From positions 62,001 to 126,000 of the forward strand of contig VXAU01001261.1 of the NCBI GenBank assembly GCA_013399695.1: a DNA stretch of 64,000 nt, given 5' to 3'. A model generated the notes under the pieces. That model saw nothing but the letters and a program-made list of their open reading frames with translations. It was not told the DNA's origin and ran no database searches. This DNA is from Formicarius rufipectus (taxonomy: Eukaryota > Chordata > Aves > Passeriformes > Formicariidae). The translations under genes were made by a program, and so were the position numbers. Shown piece by piece: positions 11,836 to 23,289 of the stretch. Position 1 is the stretch's first letter, and every line of letters begins with the position of its first letter.

Positions 11836-12205
11836 AATCCCAGAATGGTTTGGGTTGGAAGGGACCTTGAAAATCATCAAGTTCCACCCCCTGCCATGGG
11901 CAGGGACACCTTCCATGAACCCAGGTGGCTCCAACCTGGCCTTGGAGACTTCCAGAGCTGGGACAGTCACAGCTTCTCTGCCCAACCTGTGCCAGGACTG
12001 CCCACCCTCCCAGGGAATTCCTTCCCAATATCCAACCTAAATCTTCCCTCTGTCACTCTGAACACCTTCCCCTTTGTCCTATCACCACAATCCCCGACAA
12101 ACAGTCCCTCTCCAGCTTCCCTGGAGCCTCTGCAGATCCTTGAAGATGCTCTGAGTTCTCCACACAACCTTCTCCTCTCCAAGCTGAGCAGTCCCAACTT
12201 TCTCA
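11836..12205 (-). mobile_element. CR1 LINE 3' fragment
   Basis: Antisense CR1 beginning on plus with 'cccagaatggtttgggttgg' and ending at 'ctctccaagctgagcagtccc'. About 370 bp. It retains the block corresponding to the start of the CR1 3' UTR. Confidence 0.93.
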
Positions 12206-12464
12206 ATTTTGACTTAGGTTATTTAAGTAATATCCCTTCGACTTAATTGAATGTGTAATGAGCAAAATAATTATGCCAAATTAGGCATGCTAGTGAGAAG
12301 CTCTCCATGTGTCAGATGACATTTCCAAATATTCCTGGAGCTCTTTAAAAGCATCATCAGCAACCAGCAGGTTTGCTTTCTTCAGCCTGCCATGCCAAGG
12401 CTGGTGTCCTTGGAGCAGGTGGCCTGTGAAGTCCATGGACAGTGATAGGACAGGGAGAAAACAG

Positions 12465-12682
12465 CCTCAGGATGCACCAGGAGAAGTTGAGGTTGTAAAT
12501 GAGGAAGAACTTCTTCATTAAAAGAGTGGATAAGCCCTGGAACAGCTTCTCAGGGCAGCGGTGGAGTCACCATCCCTGGGAGCGCTGAAAAAAAATGAGT
12601 AGGTGTGGCACTTGGCACGTCGTGGGTGGAGCAGGGGATCTCAGAGGTCTTTTCCAACTTCAGTGATTCCATGATTCTCCTC
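12465..12682 (+). mobile_element. CR1 LINE 3' fragment, CR1 subfamily with GGTGTGGCACTTGG
   Basis: Sense CR1 of a different 3' type from its neighbours: 'ggagtcaccatccctggg', 'ggtgtggcacttgg', 'cagaggtcttttccaact', then 'gattccatgattct' as tail. With the copy at 11836-12205 it makes a tail-out inverted pair. Confidence 0.9.
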
Positions 12683-12830
12683 AGCCTTATCACACATGCC
12701 CTTTGAGCCATTACCAGCTGCAACTCTGGCTTCTTATCTCCACACTGGAAGGATTCCCTCTTCTCTGCATGCCTGGACTGCCCCTTCCCCCCAAACTCCA
12801 CATCTCCTGGAACAGCATAGGAGGAATAAC

Positions 12831-13377
12831 TGTCACCAATGACTTTTGGCACTGGCGCAGTTTTAGTGTTTTAGTAAGAGACTTAATAAGCCTGAACTGT
12901 TAATAAGACACCCTGACTGCATCAAAAACAAAAAGGAGACTTTATTCCTCTTTGTCTGAAGTTACAGTTCTACTCAGGAATGGCAGAAAAGGCTCCAAAT
13001 GTTTCCATTCTTGCATCTTCGTGTTCCCCTGGGCAGGCATTTCAAAAGTTCGAGAAATGACTCTCTTCACACACACTTACACATATTTCTAAAACTGATA
13101 CACTCCATCAAAACTATCTCACCACACACAGCTGTAGCCAAGTACCAACCAAGATAAATTTTGGATTTTTTGTGAATTCACACAGTTCTTACCCATCTTA
13201 ATTTTAACTTTATTAATAGAACCCTTCACTTGTATCATTCCATGGACTATCAGCAGGTTCTCCTCTCAGGTCACTGCTGGCCAAGGTCATCCTGCAGATC
13301 CCATTGTTATTATTGAGGCCTCTGTCCTGGAAACTGCTCCTGACTCTTTAGTCTGCAAACCTGCACAGATTCCAACA
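12831..13377 (-). mobile_element. ERVK-like solo LTR, copy 1
   Basis: 547 bp. On the sense (minus) strand it begins TGTTGGAA and ends GTGACA. It is flanked by an exact 6-bp target duplication AATAAC (12825-12830 and 13378-13383). A sense-strand AATAAA lies at plus positions 12941-12946. It is about 90% similar by eye to the LTRs at 27500-28033 and 63212-63766. No internal retroviral sequence adjoins it, so it is a solo LTR left by recombination between the two LTRs of a provirus. The 6-bp duplication points to an ERVK/beta-like group, but I cannot name the family. Confidence 0.9.
12941..12946 (-). promoter_or_regulatory. LTR polyadenylation signal AATAAA
   Basis: TTTATT on plus. It sits at the same relative place in all three copies of this LTR, followed on the sense strand by 'ctccttt..gttttTGCTGCAGTCAGGG'-type text. 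Confidence 0.75.
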
Positions 13378-13383
13378 AATAAC

Positions 13384-14039
13384 AGCAGGGATTCACCTCC
13401 AGCCAGGACACAGAAACTCTCTCAGAAGGGTGGGATATCACAAAGAGCAGCCAAGGAACCCAACCTAGGAACATTGAGGCTTTCAAGTATTTCCCAAGAA
13501 AGGTTTCTGTGAGCTGCAAAGAACATCTTTACATCAAAAACTTGTGAAATACTGGGAAATAAAAAATAAAACCTCACCCAGACCCAGCCTTGTGTAATCC
13601 AGCGCTGCCTCTCTGCCCATCATCCTCACGTACACACATAGATCTTAATTTAGTGCCACTAAAAAGCCTTTTAGGAGAAAGAAAAGTCATTCCAGGCTCT
13701 TTCTATCTTTTTGATAAGTGCACGAGTCTATACATTAGCAAAATCATAAAAGAAAAAAAAAAAGAAAAAAAGAAAAAAGAGAAATGTTTTCAAATTATTT
13801 TAATTAAAATGTGATGGTGCAATTGTTAAAGTAGATAAAAATAATTCTCATTCATTTTAATCAGGTTTTTTTTTTTTTTTTTTTTTGCAGGCCTGGAGGA
13901 TCTTCTGTGCTAGGGCTCTTGGAGACTCCTTTGTCTCCTCCTGTCTCTCCCATATCCACAGCTCCTTATCCCTGCCTTGCACAAGGGGAAAGGGTGGGAA
14001 TATGGGGCATGAGAAAAAAGGGAGGAGAATTTCTGGGCC
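13384..14039. other. Unique sequence with A-rich and T-rich runs
   Basis: No gene. An A-rich run lies at about 13750-13786 and a pure T run of about 21 bases at 13866-13886. The latter could be the tail of an antisense retrosequence, but nothing recognisable is attached. Confidence 0.5.
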
Positions 14040-14074
14040 TTGGAGAGCTGAAGCACTTGGTTTATTTGCCACTC

Positions 14075-14278
14075 CTAGACCTGCAGGAAGGGGGGCCCAG
14101 GGGCTGCAACAGCTTGCCCAGAGAAGGGACACCTCCCATCCCCGGGAGTGTTCAGGGGCAGGTTGGACAGGACATGGAGCACGCTGGGGTGGTGGAAGGT
14201 GTCCCTGCCCATGCAAGGAGGGAATGGGACGATCTTTAAGATCCCTTCCAACACAAACCACCCTGTGACTCCATGACA
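14075..14278 (+). mobile_element. CR1 LINE 3' fragment
   Basis: Sense CR1 3' end of about 200 bp with 'gctggggtggtggaaggtgtccctgccc' and a tail reading 'ctgtgactccatgac'. Confidence 0.85.
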
Positions 14279-14398
14279 GAAAAGGAAAAACTGGGAGCTC
14301 CCCATCTGGACAGGAAGGATTGGAGTGTTGCTGGGAAGAAGCAAACCCAGAGGGTTTGTAGGATGGGGTTTGGCAAAATGGTTGGTTTTGGAAAACAG

Positions 14399-14586
14399 TG
14401 CTGATGGCACTGGGATCAGAGCTGATGGTACTGGGGTCAGAGCTGATAGAACTGGGATGGAGCTGATGCCACTGGGGTGGAGCTGAAGGCGCTGGAATTG
14501 GAGCTGATGGCACTGGAATTGAAGCTGAAGGGATTGGGAGAGAGCTCATGGCATTGGGATGGAACTGATAGCACTGGGATTGGACC
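14399..14586. repeat. Degenerate 24-bp minisatellite, about 8 copies
   Basis: Units of roughly 'gagctgatggcactggg' plus a variable spacer repeat with substitutions and small length changes. The minus strand gives a serine/proline-rich peptide that merely reflects the repeat. Confidence 0.85.
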
Positions 14587-14654
14587 TAAAAAAAATCCTC
14601 TGACCATCACGGGCAATTAAACATCCGATTTCAGGTCAGGTCTGTAGCAGTGGG

Positions 14655-15125
14655 GTCCGAATTACGCCCCAGCCCCGCCCCCCCGGTCCCGTTTCACGGA
14701 CCCCTGGACTGGGAGGTGCCAAAGGCACAAAACCCGGCAGACCTGGCATCTTGCCCGAAATCCCCTGTGCCCGAGCCAAACCCCTCCAGGCTGGCAGGAC
14801 CCCCGAACCGGCCCCTCCAGGCTGGGAGCCCCCCCGGCTCGGCAGCGGCCGCAGCAGCCGAGAGCAGCCTCCCAACAAACGGGCAGCGCTCAGCTCACAG
14901 CGGGCAGAGGGGCACTAATGCCCCCCGGGCTGGGCACGGTGGTCGGGCTGGCAGCTCCCACTGCCCGCGGGGCGCATTAGAAACGTTGGAGGAGACAATG
15001 AAGCGATGATTTCTCCTCCAGGTGCTGTCCCCGCTGTTACACTCTCCTTTCCTGCTGCTCAGAGCATCACTCGCCACGACCCAGAGGAAACCTCGATGGG
15101 CTCTGGAACACCGGGAGCACGGCAG
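14655..15125. promoter_or_regulatory. CpG-rich block, possible CpG island
   Basis: About 30 CpG dinucleotides by eye in 470 bp, including 'ggctcggcagcggccgcagc' and 'cccgcggggcgc', while flanks are CpG-poor. No recognisable repeat lies inside. In birds such a block may mark a promoter or first exon. I see no convincing coding exon, so this is a candidate only. A GC-rich old repeat is the alternative. Confidence 0.45.
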
Positions 15126-15709
15126 AGCTGCAGAGTCCCCCTCCCACTCCGATTTAATTCCTCAACTCATCCTCCCCGCTGCAAATATTTTCTGCTTTGC
15201 AACAGCCGAGGTTTGAAAACAATACTGTGTGCACAGATACTCCTGTTTGCTTTGATTCCTCTGGAGAAAATAGAACTGATTCGTTTATTCATTGCATATA
15301 AATTCACCAACTGTTTGACTCCTCTTTTTTTTCTATCACAGAACAACGCACAGTTTAATTTTGACAGGTTTCTTCATTACTCAGACTTGCTAAGCAGCAC
15401 CAGTGAGCACTGAGGTGCTCTTCATTTATTTACTAATCGTTTATTTTCTCTAGAATCCCTCATCCCTTTCTTTGTGACATAATTTCTGCCTTTGAGACAT
15501 CACTTTAATGTCTCAATCATTTCTTTAAAAAGAAACAGGCAGAACATAAGTGGTAAATAACAGCAATTAAATATAATTGTCCTTGTTTTCCAAAGTAACT
15601 TTGTACTGTAGCCAGAGCCTCTCTTTCCATTTGCTCCTGTGATATAGAGAAATATTCCTTTTTATTCTCTGCATGGTGTGGGGTGACCACCTTAAACCAC
15701 AGCATCTTC
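15126..15709. other. Unique AT-rich sequence
   Basis: No gene or repeat recognised. Long AT-rich stretches (15200-15600) follow the CpG-rich block. Confidence 0.4.
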
Positions 15710-15905
15710 ATGGAGTCCTGGAATGGTTTGGGATGGAAGGGAACCTTAAACCTCATCCAGTCTGTATGGGCAGGGACACCTTCCACCAGCCCAGGGTGCT
15801 CCAACCTGGCCTTGGACACTTCCAGGATGCGCCACAGCATCGCTGGGGAGGCTCTGCCAGGGCCTGCCCACCCTCCTCATATCCATTCCCCCATCCCGCA
15901 TTCCT
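15710..15905 (-). mobile_element. CR1 LINE 3' fragment
   Basis: Antisense, about 195 bp: 'tcctggaatggtttgggatgg' then 'ccagcccagggtgctccaac'. Two small deletions relative to other copies, for example after 'catccagtctgt'. Confidence 0.88.
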
Positions 15906-16854
15906 TCCAGAGCTGCCAGCCAGTGTCTCCAGTCTCTCATTCCCTGCTGTGATCCCACCAAGCAGCTGCAGCACTCGGAAATCCCCCTCTCCTCCTCGCT
16001 GTGGGAACAGCCTCTGATCCACCACAGCGTGGGGCGGGGGAGGGGGGTTGTGAAGGAACAGGAATTGCTTTTTTCAAAGCGTTGAGAGCTTTGCCACTTC
16101 CATTTTCACTCCGTGCTGATGTGGAAACAGGACCCTTCAAAGCTCCCATCACAAAGCTGTAAAGGAGGGAGCTGTTCACCCACCTGAGTTTGGATCCTTC
16201 CACCAGGACTCACAGGAGTCCCACTCTGGGTCCCCTCCCTGCCTCTGCCCAGCACATCTTGAAACAACCCCCTTCAGCAGCTGCTCATGCTGTGCTCAGA
16301 CCACTGGAAGAAAATCCATAACTATCTACCCACAAGTTAATCCAAATCCCAAAAGCTTCCCTGAAAGAGACTTATTTCTAATTTTTTCAGTGGTCTCAGC
16401 CATCAGAGCACAATTTATTGCTGTTTGGAAAATAAACAAAGCAAAACAAAGGGTTGGATGAAAAATTGCCACCGAGTTCCAAAAGTGAGTGCTTAGAAAG
16501 TCTCCACCAGGATGGGTCTGGCAGGGAATGTGGCTTTTTTAGGGATGCTCCCTGAGCTGCAACAGGCACTGACTCAGGGAACTGGGAATAATTCCCCTGG
16601 GGTGTGACAGAGCAGAGGAGGATCAGCCAGGAGCTCTCATGGCACATCACCAAGGTTAGCAGTGAAAACACTCCCAGGCTTCAAACCAAATGGGCTGGAA
16701 CAGAAGCTCTTCATGGCCTGGAAAATCCCTGTGGAACTGGGAAAGCAGCTGGGAGGGGACTGTTGGCCCTGGAAGGTGCAGCAGAGAGAGGATCCTCCTG
16801 GGTGACTTCTCCAGCAGGAGATGGATTTTGTTCAAGCTCCATCCCTACATGTGT
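15906..16854. other. Unique sequence
   Basis: No gene or repeat recognised beyond a short G-run at 16030-16048. Confidence 0.4.
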
Positions 16855-16990
16855 CCCAGACCAGGTTGGACGGGGCTTGGAGCACCCTGGGCTTGTGAAA
16901 GGTGTCCCTGCCCATGGCAGGGGGTGGCACTGGATGGGCTTTAAGGTCCCTTCCCACCCAAACCTTTCTGGGATTCTACAATTCCATGAC
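16855..16990 (+). mobile_element. CR1 LINE 3' fragment (short)
   Basis: Sense, about 135 bp, from 'agaccaggttggacggggctt' to the tail 'gggattctacaattccatgac'. Confidence 0.9.
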
Positions 16991-17552
16991 TTCTGAAGGC
17001 AAATGAGGAACCAGTTTGACTTTTCTGGCTTTCCCGAACCTTTGTGCACCCAAAGGGAGCAGGGCAGCTCTTCACCCCTCCCAAGTTGCCCAGGCAGGGG
17101 GATGAGGTGGAAGAGCTTTTCTTGTCAGACTGTGAAGGATCTGGGGACGTTTGTGGTGCAGTCACAGCACCACAGAATATTCTGAGCTGGAACCCCGAGG
17201 CTCAGGAGCCCAAGCCTTTAGGGAATGGCCCACACAGGGGATCGCCCCCTCGATCTTGGCATTATGAGCACCGAGTTTAACGAGCTGAGTTGGATCTAAC
17301 GGGCTGAGCCCTCACCTCCTGCCACGGAGCCCACCCCACCCCTTCTGGAGAGCCGGGGACCAGCACAAGCCTCTTGCACAGGGGAGTCCATCACTCCACG
17401 AGGAGCACCACCCCTGAGTTGTGCCCCCCCACCCCGAGCTCTTCCTCGCAGCGCTGGTGGCGCCCACTGATTCCCCCCCGGCAATTCCGAAGCTGCTGGT
17501 CCCCCCGGGAGAACAAAGCAATGCTGTTCCACCCAAACCCCTCCCGTGAGCC
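16991..17552. other. Unique sequence, GC-rich in part
   Basis: 17280-17520 is GC-rich with some CpG but less dense than 14655-15125. No coding exon recognised. Confidence 0.4.
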
Positions 17553-17613
17553 AGAAGGTGACAGGTCTCTCTTGCTCACGAACACCCCAGGTTTGTCATT
17601 TCCCAGATGATCC
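17553..17613 (-). repeat. 61-bp dispersed repeat, copy A
   Basis: About 89% identical by eye to 18360-18420, same orientation, about 800 bp apart. Both contain 'tctctcttgctcac.aacacccc' and 'tgtcatttcccagatga'. On minus both read VFVSKR(D/E)LSP or similar. Not CR1; family not recognised. It abuts a CR1 copy. Confidence 0.7.
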
Positions 17614-17614
17614 C

Positions 17615-17737
17615 ACATTAAAGGGCCAGGGTGGGGTTGTTGGACTGTCTGTGCAGGGATGGGCTGGATGATCCTTGGGGGGGTCCCTTCCCAACTTGGG
17701 GTATTCTATGATTTTATGATTCTAAGAAACAAATAAA
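17615..17737 (+). mobile_element. CR1 LINE 3' fragment (short)
   Basis: Sense, about 120 bp of the 'ggttgttggactgtctgtgcaggg' CR1 type, with a clear tail 'gtattctatgattttatgattctaa' showing more than two ATTCTATG-like units. Confidence 0.9.
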
Positions 17738-18359
17738 CACCATTAATTGGAAATTATTTTCTACACCCAGAAGGTCTTCCCGACGAGATGCAGCACTTCT
17801 GGAGCCATGCCTCAGTCTCCTGGTTAATTAAGTGGGTGAGGAAAGCTGAGTGCTATGGGGGTAATTAGTTAAACTCACAGGAGTGAGCTGAACATCAAAT
17901 CCACTCCACGAATATTCAGCCAAGTTCACCTTTCCAGCACAATGAGCAAAACGATCTGTAAACACCTCGATGACTCCCATCCTGCTCAGCACCTCTGCAG
18001 GATGCTCCCCTCCTCTTCTGCAGGACCACTGGAGCAAGGAATGCTTTTACCTGCTTGGTGGGTTTTGCAGGATGGACCTGTGCACTGGGAGACCAACTTT
18101 ATTGAATCATCAGGTGGGATTTATTTGAGCTGGGAATAAAGTTGACAATCTTTCCAAATCCCCATCCAAAACAAGACTCAAATTCTTTTAGGCCAAGTGA
18201 AGCTGAATACAAAATGCAATAAGGTAGTCCAAAAAGGTTTGAGGGGAATGCTGCAGGAATGAGTTGGGCTAACAGGAAATCCTCCAGGAAACTCAGAGGT
18301 TGGCTGGATTTACAGGAAAACTCCAATCTGGAAGGATGGAAATAAACACCTGGTGTTCT
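17738..18359. other. Unique sequence
   Basis: No gene or repeat recognised between the two copies of the 61-bp repeat and its adjoining CR1. Confidence 0.4.
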
Positions 18360-18420
18360 AGGAGGTGACAGTTCTCTCTTGCTCACAAACACCCCGGGGG
18401 TGTCATTTCCCAGATGACCC
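18360..18420 (-). repeat. 61-bp dispersed repeat, copy B
   Basis: Second copy of the unit at 17553-17613, with about seven substitutions and no indel. The similarity stops on both sides, so this is not a longer duplication. Confidence 0.7.
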
Positions 18421-19094
18421 AGTGTTTAAGTGTCCGCAGCTCAATTATCACCTCCCACCCACAGACACCCCGGGCGCTGCTGGCCGGGGGTTTTCATCCC
18501 TGCCCTGACAACAGGGACACCGGCACCGCTGTCACCCTCGGGTGCAAGTGCTGAGAAGGTGGACACACCTCTGTGAGCCTCCCTGCTGCGCTGGCATCAT
18601 TAGTGGCATCAGCACGTTTCACCCTCCGAAGGACAAATGCGGGGCTGGGGCATATTCAGGAAATTATGATTATTACAGAGGTTGTTCCAGAGGGTGTTGA
18701 AATTCCCGTTTCCATGGGAACGATGGGTCACCTCCCACAGGGAACCCCGACAGTCTCCCAGTACTTTAAGCACAAGCAAAAGGCCCATTAGGACTTTTTC
18801 CTGCTGTGGTTTGAAGCTGTTGAGAGTGAGAAGGGGTTCTGGTTTTATCTCCAGAACAGGTTGGGATTGAGCTTGGACTTGCACGGGATGAGCTTTTCCT
18901 GCATAAAGGGCTTGCTGTCTGATTCCCACTGAGAGCCTTGAGTGGGAGTCGGGAGCTGGTTTGGGAATGGCAGCCAGGGCTGGGACACTTTGTCTGGCAG
19001 GCTCTCCACGCCCGGGCTGGTGAGTGCCACCTTCGGCTGCCAGTCACACGGGCAGCCTTGCCACGGGGCACACGTCGATGTTTCCATTGAACAC
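18421..19094. other. Unique sequence
   Basis: 18430-18560 is moderately CpG-rich. No gene recognised. Confidence 0.35.
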
Positions 19095-19315
19095 ATGGAA
19101 TCCTGGAGCATCCTGAGCTGGGAGGGACCTCGGAGGACCATGCAGTCCGAGCCTTGGCCCTGCACAGACACCCCAACAATCCCACCCTATCCCTCAGAGC
19201 GTTGGCCAAACCCTCCTGCAGCTCTGGCGGCCTCAGGGCTGTGCCCACTGCCCTGGGGAGCCTGTTGAGTGCCCACCACCCTCTGGGGGAAGGACCTCCT
19301 CATTCATCCAGTAAA
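19095..19315 (-). mobile_element. CR1 LINE 3' fragment (CATGGAATCCTGGA type)
   Basis: Antisense, about 220 bp: 'ggaatcctggagcatcctgag', 'cctgcacagacaccccaacaa', 'ctctgggggaaggacc'. Same subfamily as 30400-30680 and the copies inside the inverted repeat. Confidence 0.9.
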
Positions 19316-20409
19316 AGGCTGAACTGAGGCACAGGGGGAGCCAGAGCTGTGTCCTGACTGCCACGGACTCCTGGCAAACCCTGCAGGGCCTGTGGGCACA
19401 ACACCCCGTGTTAACCCCGGGGGACTTAGCCCCGTCCTCACCCTGGGCACCACCAGCGTGGAGGTGCCCATCAGTCTTCAGGGCCCCCAGCCCACCTCAG
19501 GCTCATTGGCATAGGCTGCTCCCATCAGGTTTTTTGGGGGAAGTAACACCGAAATGCCAATCACCTCTGCTGCTGGAACACATATGGAAATGTTTTCCTG
19601 CTCTGTCAGGTTCCTCACTGCTTGTTAGAGATACATATGAGGGGCTGCTCTCCACCCCAGCCTCGGGTCACACCAGCCCTGCCACTGCCTGCACTAATGA
19701 AGCCTTAAAACCCCTGCCTGCCCACACCTTTTGTCAGGAAATAACTCACCTTCAGATTTTGACTAATTACAGGAGTTCAGAGTGGCTGGGCTGGCTCTGA
19801 TCCAAGGCCTGTCTGCAAGGGAAACGCTCTCTCCAGCTCCAGGAGGCAACTGAGAGTCTGGAGAAGGGATTCAACCCTTTTGGACGTGCAGGTGCCTCAG
19901 GGTGAGGAGGGAAAACACCTTTGGGGTCGGTGCCCTGTCCCTGACCCCAGGCTAAGAGGGCATCTTCAGGGCTCAGGGTTCAACTACAGATCAGTGACTC
20001 AGTTAATGGGTTCAGCCTCATTCCCAGCCTTTCCCTCTGGGCATGGGGCAGAGCTTGACTTGGAATCCCTCATTTCTCTCCCCATAGACACACATCCGTG
20101 GCTGGGAGGGATGATCTGAAACCAGAGGAAGCTTTTGTAAAATTTATGAGTCCGAGGCATCAGCGGCACTTCAGATGTGAAATATTGGCACGTGGGCAGC
20201 CTGAGTCTTTTGTTTTATAGTTGCCTTCCCAACACTTGCACAGTAGCAATTTTCAGCTGAAAAAAAGGGAATATAACAAGCAGACAACTTGTGAGGAAGT
20301 ATGTGCCTTATATATAGAAATTACTTATGTAGAGAAAATCATGGCCCAAATCAAAATCACTCTTTTCCTTTGCCTTTCATCTTCCCAGTCTGTATTTTCT
20401 ATATAGAAG
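19316..20409. other. Unique sequence
   Basis: No gene recognised. 20130-20400 is AT-rich and repeat-free with clustered AT motifs, a possible conserved non-coding element. Confidence 0.4.
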
Positions 20410-20532
20410 ATGGGCCAGGCTTGGAGTCACCAGGGCTAGTGGAAGGTGTCCCTGCCCATGGCAGAGGGTGGTACCAGATGATTTTAAGGTCCCTTCCCAC
20501 CCAAACCATTCTGTGATCCTACGATTCTGTAG
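20410..20532 (+). mobile_element. CR1 LINE 3' fragment (short)
   Basis: Sense, about 120 bp, with 'ctagtggaaggtgtccctgcc' and the tail 'ctgtgatcctacgattctgtag'. Confidence 0.9.
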
Positions 20533-22054
20533 CCTGTGGTACAGGAGAACACCAAACACCGAGGAGAAAGAAGATCACACCTACTCAGGAGATCAGTCAC
20601 ACTCTGCGAGCTGTGGAGAGATGAACAGAGAGAACTGGAGACCCTGGGAAAGAAATTGTGAACAAATTCACAGCCTGAAGTACCTTCTCAGCAGCCACCC
20701 TTCAAAGCAGCAGCAGCAGCATGTGACAAGAAGTCATTTCCCACGCTCAGGGGAGGGCTTAGCAAGTGCTTTGCTTCAGACTCACCTCACTCTATTAGAA
20801 AACACTTGGTACATCACTCTTGAGCCTCAGCCTCCTCTTTCAGCAGGGAGAGGCACCTGGTTGGCCACAGCAACCCAGATTTCTCTTCTCCAAACGCTTG
20901 TAGAGGGCCCGACCAGCCCTGCTTTGGCCACAGGCTCTGCATCTGCCAGCTCCAAACACCTCTGGCTCCTACAAAGTGTCCCCAAATCCAAACCCACATC
21001 CCAATCCAGGGCTTCTTCTCCAGCAACTGCAGAGAAAGCTGGGAGCAGATATTGGGTTCCCAGCTCCAGCTGAACTGGTGTGGAATGGTTGCACTGAGGG
21101 GAATGCACACTGCTGGCTTCCGTGATGTCCTGAATCCTAGTCCTGGAATGTGACTCTTCCACAGCTGAATCCCTTGGGATTTCAGCACCAAACTGAGCCA
21201 CGAGTACCTGGATCAGTTAAATCAGGCAGAAGGTTGAGCTGGTCATCATGGAAAGGAGCACCAGGCTCCCAAATCCCACTCCAGCTCCTGCCTCCAGGCG
21301 AGCCTCGGTAGCTGCCACTTCCAGTTGGATGTATTTCCCATCCTAGGCCTAAATGGACCAGAAGGATGAGGTAGCAGATGATACCAGATGAGGTACCCAG
21401 CTCCCAGAGGCATGTGGTGGGTCCTCAAGCCCAGCTCAGCCCTTGGGAGAGGCAAAGAGCACCAAGGGCCTTTACACTGGCTGGGGTTGCTGTTTCCCTG
21501 GCAAAGGGGCTGCAAGAGGTCTATCAACCCTCCCCACTGCTGCATCCCTGCGTCATTTGGGCTTTGACTGGCAGCAGTGGGCACACAGGGACCCGTGCTG
21601 CTTTGTGCCCGGGCAGCACAGCCCCCCGAGGCTGGCAAGAGCCAGGTAAGGAGGGAGGGAAGTGCTTGGGGTTAGCAAAGAAAGTGAAAAATGACCCCAT
21701 GTCTGCAGCTGGGTCATCCCAGTGGAAGGGTTTGGCACTGCTGGGCCCAGGGGGAACCTCTGCCCTGACAAATGGAGGTGTCTCTGCCCTGATGGGGTGC
21801 TGGGGCCAGGTGCCACCTCTGCCCTCTCTCTGCCACCACCTGAGGATGCATATCCTGGTGGGACACAAGGACCTTTCGTGAAAAGCTATTTTGACAAGAG
21901 GGGAAAAAGACCCTTCACAAGACGTTTTCTGGTGGCTGCTGTGCCGGTTCAAAGCCGAGGAAGAGCCTTAAGGGCATCGGTTTCTCAGCTGGGAAGGCAG
22001 GGAAAGGACAGACAGTGGCTCCCGGGAATGCCCAGTGAGGAGCAGGGCAACCGG
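20533..22054. other. Unique sequence
   Basis: Several open frames of 100-200 residues overlap on both strands in GC-rich DNA (20814-21950). None shows a recognisable domain, and I do not treat them as genes. A short CAG-like run lies at 20708-20720. Confidence 0.4.
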
Positions 22055-22155
22055 GGATTCCACTGACCCAGTTCTCCATAAATTTGCTGGAATTTTTTGG
22101 GCAGTCAGGAATTCCACTGACTCACTTCTCCATAAATCTGCTGGATTTTTTCACT
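22055..22155. repeat. Tandem duplication, 54-55-bp unit, two copies
   Basis: 'attccactga.(c/t)ca.ttctccataaat(t/c)tgctgg.attttt' occurs at 22057 and again at 22111 with a few substitutions. Confidence 0.85.
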
Positions 22156-23289
22156 CTGAGCCTCAGTTTCCCCAGCCACAAAGCAAAGTTTGGCGTTGCT
22201 TCATTCCTCTTTCCTCTCCATGCCTTCTGGTGCCACCTCAGCTCCTTCCCTGGGGGGGAAGGAATGTTTGGAAAGCACATCCTGGGCCAAATATGTCCCA
22301 GGGTGAAGACGCTCTCGCTTTGGTTGAGGGCCAGAATTTGGGAATTCGAGATCAGCATGTGTGAACGATGCATTGCAAATAGCCGCCTTGGAAGTGGATA
22401 TAGCCGGTGCTGATCAGAGCAGTCACAGCTCAGCAGCAGCAGAGCTCGGGCTCTCAGTGCTCCAGAGCCTCCAAACCTGATTCAAACGCAGGGAAGGAAC
22501 AAACTGGAAGAAATCCCGGCACAATGGGCTGGCAGTCATGGAGCCGTGGTTTGGAGCAGCCCAGAGAACTGGTAGGAAACTCTGATTTCCTTTGTTAGGA
22601 AGAAGGAACTCGATTCGTGAAGAATTGGTACCCAAACACTGAGTGATTGAGGAGCTGGGAAGGAATTCCTGAGTGCAAAATGAGAGTAATTGCTGCATGT
22701 TGTTTATTAAAACACAAACTTGCCACCAATTCTGCCCCCCGAGAGGAGGCAACAAGAGCATTTGATGGTGGGATTTCGAAAATGGATTGACTAAAGTATT
22801 ATTACTTCAAACAATTCATTTTCTTCTGTTACGAATAAGTCAGTGGCTTAATGTGCAACTTAATTTCCCCAGAGAAAAAAAGGGGGGAAAAAAGTCTCAG
22901 AAACACTTTTCCTCTTTGTAAGCTTTAAACCAAAAATCTGATGCTGGCTGGACTGTTCCTTGGTCTCTGGCTTTAGGAACATCTGGGCAGTCTCCAGCTG
23001 TTACATTTGCTCCTCACTGAGTTAAACCTTGCCAGAAAATTTGCATCCTCATTCTGTGTGTTTGCTGTAACTCTCCACTGCCCAATTGGAAAGGTGATTA
23101 AGGCATTTTCTACCAGTGGGATCTATTGAATTCTCTAATTAAAGGAGAAATTGCTCTCATGTCAGGAGCTCCCTCTCAATCAACTGCCCTTGGTGATGTT
23201 TTTTACTATGGCTCTCGCAGAAATGCAAAGAAAAAGAGATAAAGAGGAAAAGAAAAATCTAATTGTTGTAAGATAAATACAGGAGTTTG
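22156..23289. other. Unique sequence including an AT-rich repeat-free block
   Basis: No gene. 22790-23285 is AT-rich, without recognisable transposon text, and carries homeodomain-like cores (taatt, attaa) and ATGCAAA-type sites. It is a candidate conserved non-coding element by composition only. Confidence 0.35.

Noticed and set aside
13857..14549. 230-residue open frame on minus, proline/serine-rich
   Set aside because: It translates the degenerate 24-bp minisatellite, a CR1 3' end and a poly-T run; no domain.
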